In this document: positions 25,421 to 34,582 of the stretch, in pieces | How positions within the stretch are numbered: the stretch's first letter is position 1 | Layout of the letters: the number at the start of each line of letters is the position of its first letter | DNA from: an uncultured Collinsella sp. | GTDB lineage: Bacteria; Actinomycetota; Coriobacteriia; Coriobacteriales; Coriobacteriaceae | Reading direction: 5' to 3' | Assembly (NCBI GenBank): GCA_958452935.1 | Contig: CAUDVX010000002.1 | Location: 1 to 64,000 of the forward strand | DNA length: 64,000 nt | The notes under the pieces: generated by a model | What the model saw: only the letters and a program-made list of their open reading frames with translations | Database searches by the model: none | What the model was told of the DNA's origin: nothing | Position numbers and translations under genes: made by a program

Positions 25421-25469
25421 ACGTAGAGTGGTATATCTCTAGCAGGAAAAATGCGAGAGACGGAGCATT

Positions 25470-28400
25470 ATGGCGTTGCTAGTAGGACTGGACGTAGGGT
25501 CGACGACGACCAAAGTTTACGCGATGCACGAGGATATGACCGAGGCGTGGTGGGGATATCGCCGCCACGGGGCGTGTCAGACAGCGAGCGTGCGCGCCAT
25601 GCTCGGCGAGCTCGCCGAGCGCTTTCCCCATGAGTCGCTGCGCGTTGCGGTGACCGGCTCGGGTGCGCGCGATATCGCGACCGCGCTGGGCGCCTCGTAC
25701 GTTCAGGAGGTGGTCGCCAACGCGCTCGCGATCAGCAGGTTCTATCCGCAGACGCGCTGCGCCATCGAGCTGGGCGGCCAAGACGCCAAGATGATCTTCT
25801 TCCGCACCAACGATAAGGGAGACATCGAGGTTGCCGACATGCGCATGAACGGCTCGTGCGCAGGCGGTACCGGTGCATTTATCGACGAGATGGCAAAGCT
25901 CATGGGGGTCGGCACCGAATCGGGCGAGTTCGAGCAGCTCGCAAGCCGGGGAACGACCGTCCACGAGGTCTCGGGCCGCTGCGGCGTGTACGCAAAGACC
26001 GATATCCAGCCGCTGCTCAACGAGGGCATTCCTACCACCGACCTGGCGCTTTCGGCGCTTCACGCGGTCGCCCGCCAAACGATCGGCGGTCTGGCCCAGG
26101 GTATCGACATCGAGCCGCCGGTAATCTTCGAGGGCGGTACGCTCGCCTACAACCCCACGCTGGTCCGCGTGTTCCGGGAGCAACTGAATCTATCGGACGA
26201 TCAGGTTATCGTCCCGCGCGATCCGCAGATCATGGTCGCGCGCGGTGCCGCCCTGTCGCTGACCGACATGTTCGCATCGTCCCAACCGATCGACCTTCCC
26301 GACGCTTTTGTCCGGCTGGATAAGCTCGAGACGGTCGCGCCCGCAAGCGGGGAGGGACGTCTTGCCCAGCCCTTTTTTGCCACACCTGCCGAGCAGGCGG
26401 ATTTTACGGCACGCCATGGCAAAGAGACGCCGGCAAAGGGTCCGGATGCGTATGCGCCCGGAGAGACGGTGCGTGTGGCGCTCGGTATCGATTCGGGGAG
26501 CACGACGACCAAGTTCGCCCTGGTCGATGAGGCGGGTGAGCTTGTCGATTCGTTCTACGCGTCTAATAACGGCAGACCGCTCGACGTCGCCCAACAGGGT
26601 CTTGTCAGCTTGAAGAACCGCTGGGAGACAGCGGGAGTCACGCTTGCGATCGATGCCGTGGGCACCACGGGATACGGCGAGGAGCTTTTCGCGCGCGCGT
26701 TCCACGCCGACTACCATACGGTCGAGACGGTCGCGCACGCCCGCGCCGCGTGCGCATGCGTTCCCGATGCGACCTTCGTGCTCGACATCGGCGGACAGGA
26801 TATGAAGGCCATCTGGCTCAACCACGGCGTGCTGACCGATATCGTCGTCAACGAGGCGTGCTCTGCGGGCTGCGGCTCGTTCCTCGAGGGTTTTGCCAAA
26901 AACCTCGGAATAGCCGTTGAGGATATCGCGACCGAGGCATTTTCGTCCAAAGCCCCCGCCGTTCTCGGCAGCCGTTGCACGGTGTTCATGAACAGCAGCG
27001 TCGTTTCCGAGCAGCGGCGCGGTAAGGGTCCGGGCGACATCATGGCCGGTCTCTGCCGTTCGATTATCGAGAACGTGTTCACCAAGGTCATTCGCGTTTC
27101 AAATCTCAACCGTCTGGGCGACAAAGTCGTCGTCCAGGGCGGCACGTTCCGAAACGACGCGGTGCTGCGCGCATTCGAGCAGTATCTGGGCAAACCCGTC
27201 ACGCGTGCGCCCCACCCGGGGCTGATGGGCGCTATCGGTATCGCCCTGCTCGCGCGCGAGGAATGCCGCAAGGGCGACGCCGGCACGTCGTTTATCGGGC
27301 TCGATGCCGTGGAGCGCTTCGAGCATCGCGAGTTCGGCGGCGTTACCTGCCGTCGGTGCAACAACCGCTGCCAGCGCGCGGTCGTGGCATTTGGCGACGG
27401 CTCGCTTTACGTCACGGGCAATCGCTGCCCGCGCGGCGGCGCCATCTCATGGGATGAGCTCGTGCGCGAGGTTCCCGCGGCGGAGGAGCTGCGTCCGCAG
27501 GGTGCTTGCGAGGCACAGGCACCCGGCACGGGGCGCGACCGGACCGCGGCTGCCCCCAATCTCTTTGTCGACCGCGAGAAGCTGCTGTTCGAGTCGTACC
27601 CCACGGTTCCCGTCTGCGGGGGGCGCGATGTCACGATCGGCATTCCCCGTGTGCTCGAGTTCTGGGACACCATGCCGTTCTGGTCGACGTTCTTCAGCAC
27701 GCTCGGCTTTAAGGTGCGCGTCTCGGGACGCAGCACCAAGGCGATGTACGAGCGCGGTCTGGCGCACGTCACATCCGACACCGTGTGCTTCCCGGCCAAG
27801 CTCGTCCACGGGCACATCCGCAATCTCGTCGACGCCGGCGTCGACCGCATCTTCATGCCCATCATCACGACGGTGCCCACCGAAAACACCGCCTCTACCA
27901 GCGAGTGGATGTGCGCCGTCGTAAAGGGATACCCCTACGTGATGCGCAATTCCGATAACCCGGAGGAGCGTTTCGGCGTTCCGTTCGATACGCCGCTGTT
28001 CCACTGGTACGACGAGGGCGACCGAAACCGCCAGCTCAAGGCGTGGTGCAAGGAGACCTTCGATATCGATGCCGACCTGGTTGCCAAGGCGACCGAGCAG
28101 GCGGACCGCGCGCAGCAGACGTTTGAGAACCAGCTGCAGCTGCGCGGCAGGCAGGTGCTCGAGAACGTGCGCGAGGACGGCGGCTACGCGGTGGTGATCG
28201 CTTCGCGCCCGTACCACAACGACCCGCTGGTCAACCACGGGCTGCCCAAGCTCTTCTCTGAGCGCGGCATCCCCGTGCTGACGCCCGATGCGGTGCCGGG
28301 GGTCTGCAACGTCGATCTTTCCAACAGCCGCATCGACATCGTGAACAACTACCATGCGCGCATGCTGTCGTGCGCGGTCATCGTCGCATCGACGCCCGAG

Positions 28401-29909
28401 CTCGAGCTCGTGCAGATGGGCAGCTTCGGCTGCGGCCACGATGCGTATCTCACCGACGAGATCGCGCGCATGATGGGCGAGATGGGCTCCAAGGTTCCGA
28501 TGATGATCAAGCTCGATGAGAGCGACGTCGCCGGTCCCATGGGCATTCGCGTGCGTTCGTTTATCGAGTCGGTCAACCGTCGTCGCGCGGAGGAGCGTGC
28601 CGAGGGCGCCCGGGTGCACGCGGTCCATCCGCTCGACGACCCGTATAAGGTCAAGTACACCAAGCGCGACCGGCACGACAAGATCGCGCTGGTCCCCAAC
28701 ACCTCCCATGCGTTCTGCAGGCTCATGACCGCGGCGATGCGCAATCAGGGCGTGCGCGCCGAGGCCCTTGATATCGGGCGCGAGGATGCCATCCGCCTGG
28801 GCAAACGCTATGTGCACAACGACATCTGCTTCCCCGCGCAAATCGTGATCGGCGAGGCGCTCGCGGCACTCGAGAGCGGTAAGTACGACCCGCACGACGT
28901 CGCCGTGGTGACTGGCAAGTATATCGGCGACTGTCGCCTGACGCACTACATGCCCCTGCTGCGCCGCGCGCTCGACGACGCGGGATACGACTATGTCCCG
29001 GTGCTCACCAACGACGACGTCGATGCCCACAATGCGCATCCGGGCTTCAAGCTCGGCCTTGGCCCGAGCATCCAGATCGCCTACGGTCTTCCCATGATCG
29101 ATGCCCTCGAGGCCATGCTTAGGCGCATCCGTCCCTACGAGCTCGAGAAGGGCGCGGCGGACGCTGCGTTCGACCGCGCGCTCGATGAGGTTATCGAGGG
29201 CATGGAGCGCTCCGGGCTGAGAGGCCAGGCGACGGGCTTCAAACGCGCGCTTGCGATCATGGACGCCGTTCCGTACGACCGCTCGAACCCGCATCCGACC
29301 GTTCTCATCGTGGGCGAGTACCTGCTCAATTTCCATCTCGGCGCCAACCACGAGATCGAGCGCTACCTCGAGGACAACGGGCTCGAGGTCATCGAGGCGC
29401 GCATGACCGACGTGATCCGCAAGACCTATTTCTACAAGCATGCGCAGTCGCGCGAGTTCCACGTCGACCTGTCGCTGCCCGAAAAGGCCTGGTACGCCAC
29501 GGCGGACAACCTGTTCGAGCTCGCGCACGACCGTTGCGACCGCCTGGGCGCGGCGAGCCCGCTCTACGAGCCGCCGACGCGCATGCCCGAGCTCGTGCGC
29601 GCGAGCGATAAGATCCTGCACCATACGTTCGATGCGGGCGAGGGCGTGCTGATTCCGGCGGAGATCCTCGAGCACGCCAAGCGCGGCTGCCGCAACTTCG
29701 TGATCCTGCAGCCGTTCGGGTGTCTGCCCAACCATGTCGTGGGGCGCGGGCTCATCCATGCGCTCAAGGAGCAGTATCCCACGGCGCAGTTCCTGCCGCT
29801 CGACTACGATCCCGACGTGAGCTTCGCCAACGTGGAGAACCGTCTTCAGATGCTCATCATGAACGCCAAGGCGCAGGGGTGCGGTGAGGCGCATGGCGAG
29901 ACCGCGTAA
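25470..29909 (+). CDS. 2-hydroxyacyl-CoA dehydratase activase-like giant protein
   Basis: A 1479-aa protein with two BadF/BcrA-type ATPase domains in tandem. The first starts VGLDVGSTTTKVYAM (about residue 6), the second GIDSGSTTTKFALVDE (about 340). Each has the cysteine segment that in activases holds a shared [4Fe-4S] cluster: GSCAGGTGAF (about 130) and EACSAGCGSFLEGF (about 463). A CRRCNNRCQ cluster follows (about 626), then a DUF2229-type region and a long C-terminal part resembling dehydratase subunits. The enzyme presumably uses ATP to drive low-potential electron transfer; its partner and substrate are unknown. The TetR gene downstream overlaps it. Confidence 0.85.
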   Translation: MALLVGLDVGSTTTKVYAMHEDMTEAWWGYRRHGACQTASVRAMLGELAERFPHESLRVAVTGSGARDIATALGASYVQEVVANALAISRFYPQTRCAIELGGQDAKMIFFRTNDKGDIEVADMRMNGSCAGGTGAFIDEMAKLMGVGTESGEFEQLASRGTTVHEVSGRCGVYAKTDIQPLLNEGIPTTDLALSALHAVARQTIGGLAQGIDIEPPVIFEGGTLAYNPTLVRVFREQLNLSDDQVIVPRDPQIMVARGAALSLTDMFASSQPIDLPDAFVRLDKLETVAPASGEGRLAQPFFATPAEQADFTARHGKETPAKGPDAYAPGETVRVALGIDSGSTTTKFALVDEAGELVDSFYASNNGRPLDVAQQGLVSLKNRWETAGVTLAIDAVGTTGYGEELFARAFHADYHTVETVAHARAACACVPDATFVLDIGGQDMKAIWLNHGVLTDIVVNEACSAGCGSFLEGFAKNLGIAVEDIATEAFSSKAPAVLGSRCTVFMNSSVVSEQRRGKGPGDIMAGLCRSIIENVFTKVIRVSNLNRLGDKVVVQGGTFRNDAVLRAFEQYLGKPVTRAPHPGLMGAIGIALLAREECRKGDAGTSFIGLDAVERFEHREFGGVTCRRCNNRCQRAVVAFGDGSLYVTGNRCPRGGAISWDELVREVPAAEELRPQGACEAQAPGTGRDRTAAAPNLFVDREKLLFESYPTVPVCGGRDVTIGIPRVLEFWDTMPFWSTFFSTLGFKVRVSGRSTKAMYERGLAHVTSDTVCFPAKLVHGHIRNLVDAGVDRIFMPIITTVPTENTASTSEWMCAVVKGYPYVMRNSDNPEERFGVPFDTPLFHWYDEGDRNRQLKAWCKETFDIDADLVAKATEQADRAQQTFENQLQLRGRQVLENVREDGGYAVVIASRPYHNDPLVNHGLPKLFSERGIPVLTPDAVPGVCNVDLSNSRIDIVNNYHARMLSCAVIVASTPELELVQMGSFGCGHDAYLTDEIARMMGEMGSKVPMMIKLDESDVAGPMGIRVRSFIESVNRRRAEERAEGARVHAVHPLDDPYKVKYTKRDRHDKIALVPNTSHAFCRLMTAAMRNQGVRAEALDIGREDAIRLGKRYVHNDICFPAQIVIGEALAALESGKYDPHDVAVVTGKYIGDCRLTHYMPLLRRALDDAGYDYVPVLTNDDVDAHNAHPGFKLGLGPSIQIAYGLPMIDALEAMLRRIRPYELEKGAADAAFDRALDEVIEGMERSGLRGQATGFKRALAIMDAVPYDRSNPHPTVLIVGEYLLNFHLGANHEIERYLEDNGLEVIEARMTDVIRKTYFYKHAQSREFHVDLSLPEKAWYATADNLFELAHDRCDRLGAASPLYEPPTRMPELVRASDKILHHTFDAGEGVLIPAEILEHAKRGCRNFVILQPFGCLPNHVVGRGLIHALKEQYPTAQFLPLDYDPDVSFANVENRLQMLIMNAKAQGCGEAHGETA

Positions 29910-30582
29910 GGACGCCGATGCGCCCGATGCACGCACCCGTATCATCGAGGCGTTTTGGGAGCTCATCGAGAACAACAGCATCTTCGAGCTGTCGGTTGGC
30001 GAGGTGACCCGCGCCGCCCAGTGCAATCGCGGAACGTTTTACTACTATTTTCACGATTTCGATGAACTCGTCGCCATCGCCATAGCCCAGCTGCTGCAGG
30101 ATAACGAGCTCATCACCGATGTCCTCTGGCATTTTTCGAGCGAGGGCGACCTTTCGGCGTTCGACCGGCGCGACGTCCGCTGCCTGCTGCGGCGCATCGT
30201 CATCACCATGAGGGCGGGTGCCGCCGAGCAGGTCGTGCAGGGCATCCATACGATCATCATCGACCGCGTGAGAGAGATCGTCCACCCCGACGGAGAAGAG
30301 CTCAAGGCAGATTCGAGCTTTGCGGTGGGCTTTCTGGTCTCGGGCATCATGGGCTTTGTGATGGCGGTCGGCTTTGCCCGGGAGGGCGGCGAGGAGATAG
30401 ACCTCGAGCAGCTGGGGGACAGCGCGTGCGCGTACCTGAGGGCGGTCGCCATGCAGACGGTGGAAACGGTCGCGCAAGTCGAGGGCGTCGATACATCCGA
30501 GCTGCTCGAACGCGTCTCCAAGGAGGCCGATGCCTATCGCGCACCGCGTGCGACGAGTCCCGACGTGGTGAAAGACGCCTAG
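29893..30582 (+). CDS. TetR/AcrR-family transcriptional regulator
   Basis: A 229-aa regulator. The N-terminal helix-turn-helix is seen in TRIIEAFWELIENNSIFELS and VGEVTRAAQCNRGTFYYYFH (about 15-60), followed by an all-helical ligand domain with hydrophobic stretches. The ATG at 29893 overlaps the end of the activase-like gene by 17 nt, so the two are co-transcribed; a GTG at 29884 is possible. The palindrome at 25400-25420 upstream of the pair is the obvious binding-site candidate. The ligand is unknown. Confidence 0.88.
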   Translation: MARPRKDADAPDARTRIIEAFWELIENNSIFELSVGEVTRAAQCNRGTFYYYFHDFDELVAIAIAQLLQDNELITDVLWHFSSEGDLSAFDRRDVRCLLRRIVITMRAGAAEQVVQGIHTIIIDRVREIVHPDGEELKADSSFAVGFLVSGIMGFVMAVGFAREGGEEIDLEQLGDSACAYLRAVAMQTVETVAQVEGVDTSELLERVSKEADAYRAPRATSPDVVKDA

Positions 30583-30774
30583 GGTTTCTCTTGCGGGGCG
30601 CCTGTCGCGCATCGCGCGGTGAGTCCCGCGATGCGGTCATAACCTGCATTCATGTGAGCCGGGTTTATAGATATTCCTTCAGCTGTTAACATAGACAACC
30701 TGTGGGTAAAGAGACAAAAGCGCCGCCGACGGGCGGGCGTTTTGATTTCGATGAACTCATGTAAGGAAACGAGC

Positions 30775-33417
30775 ATGTTAGATAGATTTACCGATCGAGC
30801 GCGCAAGGTCATGTCGATGGCCAAACAGGAGGCGCTCGATCTTCATTCAAATAAGGTGGGCACCGAGCACCTGCTGCTCGCGCTTGCCAAGGAGGACGAG
30901 GGCATTGCCGCCGAGGCGCTGCGTTCGCTCGACATCTCCTACGATGACATCATGGATACTCTCAAAGAGGTCCAGACCACGGTTCCCGAGCCCAGTGAGG
31001 AGACCGAGGCGGCCAAGCTCGCCTTTACGCCGCTCGTCATTAGCGTGATGGAGCGTTCGTTCCGCGTGGCGCGTGAGAACAACCAGACCTACGTGTCGAC
31101 CGAGCACTTGCTGATCGGCATCGTCGAAGAGGGCAACGGCATGGCCATGGACATCCTCATGCGCCTGGGTGTGTCGTCCGCCTCCATCAAAAAGGCTATC
31201 GAGAAACTCACCGCCAAGGACCAGGACAAGAAGCGTCCGCTCGCCGGCGCCGGTGCCGGTCGTCCCGGTGCGGGCCTGCCGTTCTTTAGCGGCTCGGATG
31301 CCTCTCAGCAAAAGGGGAGTGGCACCGATACGCTTAAGCAGTTCGCGACCAACCTCACGCAGAAGGCGCGCGACGGCGAGCTCGACCCTGTAATCGGTCG
31401 CGAAAAGGAAGTCCAGCGTATGATGGAAATTCTTTCGCGCCGCACCAAGAACAACCCGCTCATTCTGGGCGACCCCGGCGTGGGCAAGACGGCCATCGTC
31501 GAGGGCCTGGCTCAGCAGATTGCAGCCGGCAACGTGCCCGAGAACCTCATGAACCAGAATATCTGGACGCTCGACCTGCCAGGCCTCGTTGCGGGTGCCA
31601 AGTATCGCGGCGAGTTTGAGGAGCGCCTCAAGAACGTGATCCAGGAGGCCACCGAAGCCGACGACGTCATCCTGTTTATCGACGAGATGCACACTATCAT
31701 CGGTGCCGGTTCTGCCGAGGGCTCCATCGACGCGAGCTCCATGCTCAAGCCCGTGCTCGCGCGCGGTGCCTTCCAGATTATCGGCGCCACCACGGCCGAG
31801 GAATTCCGCAAGTACCTCACCAAGGACCCGGCCTTCGAGCGTCGCTTCCAGACCATCGATGTCGAGGAGCCGAGCGTCGAGGACACGGTCAAGATCCTGA
31901 CCGCGCTCAAGCCGCGCTACGAGGAGCACCACCATGTGCGCTATACGCAGGGTGCTATCGAGGCCGCCGCTAACCTTTCCAACCGCTACATCCAGGATCG
32001 CTTCCTGCCCGATAAGGCTATCGACCTCATTGACGAGGCCGGTGCCCGCGCTCGCATCGCCGCGAATCGCGCGCCCGAGCCGGTGCGTGAGGCCGAGCAT
32101 CGCGTGGAGGAGCTTAAGGCCGCCGCGCAGGAGGCCACCGAGAGCGACGACATGAACAAGGCCGCCGAGATCACTGAGCAGCAGAAGGCCGCCGAGATTG
32201 AGCTCGCCGAGGCCAAGGCCGCCTGGACCGCCGAGCTCGACGCCAGCCCGCTCACCATCGATGTCTCCCAGATCGCCGACATCGTGTCCGTGACTTCGGG
32301 CGTGCCGGTGTCTTCGCTTACCGAGAGCGAGAGCCGTCGCCTGCTGCAAGCCGAAAGCGTGCTCAAGACGCGCATCATCGGTCAGGATGAGGCTGTCGAG
32401 GCAGTTGCCAAGGCCGTGCGCCGCAGCCGCTCGCCGCTCAAGGATCCGCGTCGCCCCGGCGGCAGCTTTATCTTCCTGGGTCCCACCGGCACGGGCAAGA
32501 CCGAGCTCGCCAAGACGCTCGCCGAGTACCTCTTTGGCAACAAGGATGCGCTCATCAGCTTCGACATGTCCGAGTTCGGTAGCGAGTTCGAGGTCTCCAA
32601 GCTCATCGGTAGCCCTCCGGGTTACGTCGGTCACGACGAGGGTGGCCAGCTCACCAAGGCCGTTCGTCGCCATCCGTACTCGGTCGTGCTGTTCGACGAG
32701 ATCGAGAAGGCGCACCCCGATATCTTCAACATCTTGCTGCAGGTGCTGGAGGAGGGTCGTCTGACCGATAGCCAGGGCAAGACGGTCGACTTCCGCAACA
32801 CCGTGATCATCATGACGTCTAACGTGGGCGCCCGCGAGATTGCGCAGGATGCAAGCGTTGGCTTTGGCACCACCGGCGAGCAGGGCCTCACCTCGAGTGA
32901 GATCCGCGGCCGCGCGATGGGCGAGCTCAAGCGCCTGTTCCGCCCTGAGCTGCTCAACCGTATCGACGACATTGTGGTGTTCCAGAAGCTCTCGGGCGAG
33001 AATCTCACCAAGATCGCGCACCTGCTGGTGGACGATCTGCGTCAGCGTTTGATTGCCAACGGTATGAACATCAAGCTCACCGATGCGGCCTATGACAAGA
33101 TCGTGGCCGAGGGTACCGACCTCACCAACGGTGCGCGTCCGCTGCGCCGTGCTATTCAAAAGCTCATCGAGGACCCGCTGTCCGAGGAGCTTCTGGCCGG
33201 CGAGTGGGGCGAGGGCGATACCGTCCTGTGCGACGTGGCCGATGGCAAGTTTGTCTTTGGCCACGGCACGGGCGAGATCCCGGCACCGCGTCCGGCGGGC
33301 ACGCTCGGTGGCGATACCGCCCCGGCGGCACCGCACACCGGCAACGCCGCGCCCGTGAGCGGCGGCGTGACCTCGGGCCCCGGCGGCATGATGCAAGCCG
33401 GTTCCGGCGCGCTGTAG
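30775..33417 (+). CDS. clpC: ATP-dependent Clp protease ATP-binding subunit ClpC
   Basis: An 880-aa AAA+ unfoldase feeding ClpP. There are two N-terminal repeats (residues 1-145, MLDRFTDRARKVMSMAKQEA), AAA-1 Walker A GDPGVGKT (about 233), a coiled linker rich in Ala/Glu (about 440-490), and AAA-2 Walker A GPTGTGKTELAKT (about 570). The segment after the N-domain and the last 50 residues are Gly/Ala/Pro-rich. The ATG at 30775 follows AAGGAA; an earlier ATG at 30742 is less likely. I see no CtsR or HspR-type operator in the leader. clpP is not in the window. Confidence 0.93.
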   Translation: MLDRFTDRARKVMSMAKQEALDLHSNKVGTEHLLLALAKEDEGIAAEALRSLDISYDDIMDTLKEVQTTVPEPSEETEAAKLAFTPLVISVMERSFRVARENNQTYVSTEHLLIGIVEEGNGMAMDILMRLGVSSASIKKAIEKLTAKDQDKKRPLAGAGAGRPGAGLPFFSGSDASQQKGSGTDTLKQFATNLTQKARDGELDPVIGREKEVQRMMEILSRRTKNNPLILGDPGVGKTAIVEGLAQQIAAGNVPENLMNQNIWTLDLPGLVAGAKYRGEFEERLKNVIQEATEADDVILFIDEMHTIIGAGSAEGSIDASSMLKPVLARGAFQIIGATTAEEFRKYLTKDPAFERRFQTIDVEEPSVEDTVKILTALKPRYEEHHHVRYTQGAIEAAANLSNRYIQDRFLPDKAIDLIDEAGARARIAANRAPEPVREAEHRVEELKAAAQEATESDDMNKAAEITEQQKAAEIELAEAKAAWTAELDASPLTIDVSQIADIVSVTSGVPVSSLTESESRRLLQAESVLKTRIIGQDEAVEAVAKAVRRSRSPLKDPRRPGGSFIFLGPTGTGKTELAKTLAEYLFGNKDALISFDMSEFGSEFEVSKLIGSPPGYVGHDEGGQLTKAVRRHPYSVVLFDEIEKAHPDIFNILLQVLEEGRLTDSQGKTVDFRNTVIIMTSNVGAREIAQDASVGFGTTGEQGLTSSEIRGRAMGELKRLFRPELLNRIDDIVVFQKLSGENLTKIAHLLVDDLRQRLIANGMNIKLTDAAYDKIVAEGTDLTNGARPLRRAIQKLIEDPLSEELLAGEWGEGDTVLCDVADGKFVFGHGTGEIPAPRPAGTLGGDTAPAAPHTGNAAPVSGGVTSGPGGMMQAGSGAL

Positions 33418-33438
33418 GGATTAAACATACCTTGTATA

Positions 33439-33474
33439 ACGGGGGCGTTTCCGATAAGGAGGCGCCCCCGTTTC
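33439..33474 (+). terminator. Terminator of clpC
   Basis: ACGGGGGCG (33439-33447) pairs with CGCCCCCGT (33463-33471), followed by TTCT. Confidence 0.8.
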
Positions 33475-33499
33475 TATTGAAATGTGCTTCAATCTGCCG

Positions 33500-33530
33500 T
33501 GCTATACTAAAATTGAGATTCAGTATAGCA
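33500..33530. promoter_or_regulatory. Inverted repeat at the toxin-antitoxin promoter
   Basis: TGCTATACT (33500-33508) and AGTATAGCA (33522-33530) flank a 13-nt spacer, ending just before AAAGGAG of the antitoxin gene. The arms contain TATACT, usable as a -10 box, so binding of a ribbon-helix-helix antitoxin would block transcription. Confidence 0.7.
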
Positions 33531-33541
33531 AAGGAGTTGAT

Positions 33542-33910
33542 ATGCCTACATCAATACTCGACACGCGGCCAGTTCAGATGAACGTGCGTATAGATCGCCA
33601 GCTCAAAGAGGCAGGAGACGCCGTACTGACTCATATTGGCATGACGCCGTCACAAGCTGTGAGGGAGCTGTGGCAGTACTTGACCGAGAACGGTCATATG
33701 CCCGTCGCAAAAAAGAATGATGACGAAGTCCTGCCTGACGACATACGATCGAAGGCGAGTTCGTCCCGCGTCTCGGAAGGGGCTGCGTTAATTTCGAATT
33801 TTTATGAGCGGTTCTCGATTCAGAGGCCGAGCCCCGATGAAGCCTTTGATTACGACGAGTTATACGATCAAATGATGATCGAGAGATTCAGCGATTGGAT
33901 CGAATTATGA
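33542..33910 (+). CDS. RelB/DinJ-family antitoxin
   Basis: A 122-aa protein with an N-terminal ribbon-helix-helix pattern at about residues 10-55 (VQMNVRIDRQLKEAGDAVL and MTPSQAVRELWQYLTENGHM), followed by an acidic tail that would wrap the toxin. The ATG at 33542 follows AAAGGAG. Its stop overlaps the toxin start by 4 nt (ATGA). The inverted repeat just upstream is the probable autoregulatory site. Pairing of a RelB/DinJ-type antitoxin with a PIN-domain toxin, rather than RelE/YafQ, is a less usual combination. Confidence 0.8.
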   Translation: MPTSILDTRPVQMNVRIDRQLKEAGDAVLTHIGMTPSQAVRELWQYLTENGHMPVAKKNDDEVLPDDIRSKASSSRVSEGAALISNFYERFSIQRPSPDEAFDYDELYDQMMIERFSDWIEL

Positions 33911-34434
33911 GCGGCGTCGGAACGAAACGTGTGCTCAAGCTGTTGATCGACACGAACGTCTGGCTAGATTACTTTCTCGCTCGTACGAATGCGACCAGGC
34001 CGATAGTCGAGCTCCTTTCTCGCGCGGCGGAAGCGGAGGATATCGTCCTCTTCTCGTCCTCCCTGTCTGTCAAAGACGTCTATTACATTCTGGGAAGGAC
34101 GATGAAGGCCGACGCCCGCCGTGAGGGGGCTCTCACTCCCGAAGCCATCGCCGGTGCCGACGAGACAGCGTGGGCGTGCGTTCGCCTGATTCGGCAAAAG
34201 TCGATTATTGCCTCGGTCGGTGCAGACGAGGTCTTCGACTCCTTTGTGTTCAAGTATCATCACAACGACTTTGAGGACGACCTGATGCTGGGCGTCGCCA
34301 ATCGCATTGATGCCGATTACGTCGTGACAGAGGACAAAAATCTCATCAAACATACCAATGGTGTATGCATTAATGTTCAACAGGCGTTGAAGTTGGTTGA
34401 AGGGTCCAACGTCCCTTCGGCACGGCCCGTCTAA
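33907..34434 (+). CDS. PIN-domain toxin (VapC-like ribonuclease)
   Basis: A 175-aa PIN-domain protein. The first acidic residue of the active site is in LLIDTNVWLDYFL (about residues 11-23). Later acidic residues occur in NDFEDDLMLGVANRIDADYVVTED (about 118-141, given in parts: FEDDLMLGVA and ADYVVTEDKNL). The expected function is Mg-dependent RNA cleavage, neutralised by the antitoxin encoded just upstream. The ATG at 33907 overlaps the antitoxin stop; a TTG at 33895 is possible. About 40 residues longer than minimal VapC. Confidence 0.8.
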   Translation: MSGVGTKRVLKLLIDTNVWLDYFLARTNATRPIVELLSRAAEAEDIVLFSSSLSVKDVYYILGRTMKADARREGALTPEAIAGADETAWACVRLIRQKSIIASVGADEVFDSFVFKYHHNDFEDDLMLGVANRIDADYVVTEDKNLIKHTNGVCINVQQALKLVEGSNVPSARPV

Positions 34435-34582
34435 CATGCTTTATCTTGATAAAGTGGCGTTTCCTCGCCGTTAGCCGATGATGCGAGGGCGCTCGGCGTT
34501 TTCGACTGGTTTATGCACGCAAAGTCTGGGAATATACAAGTCGCATGTCTTACTGTCTAACCAGTTGCGCCAAGGAGGCACC

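Noticed and set aside
30583..30774. CtsR or HspR/HAIR operator in the clpC leader
   Set aside because: No heptad AGTCAAA-type repeat or CTTGAGT-type inverted repeat is present.
20435..33396. Very long open frames antisense to lysS, the activase-like gene and clpC (up to about 860 codons)
   Set aside because: They mirror GC-rich genes on the other strand, have no ribosome-binding sites, and their translations are low-complexity Arg/Gly/Ala/Leu-rich without family motifs.
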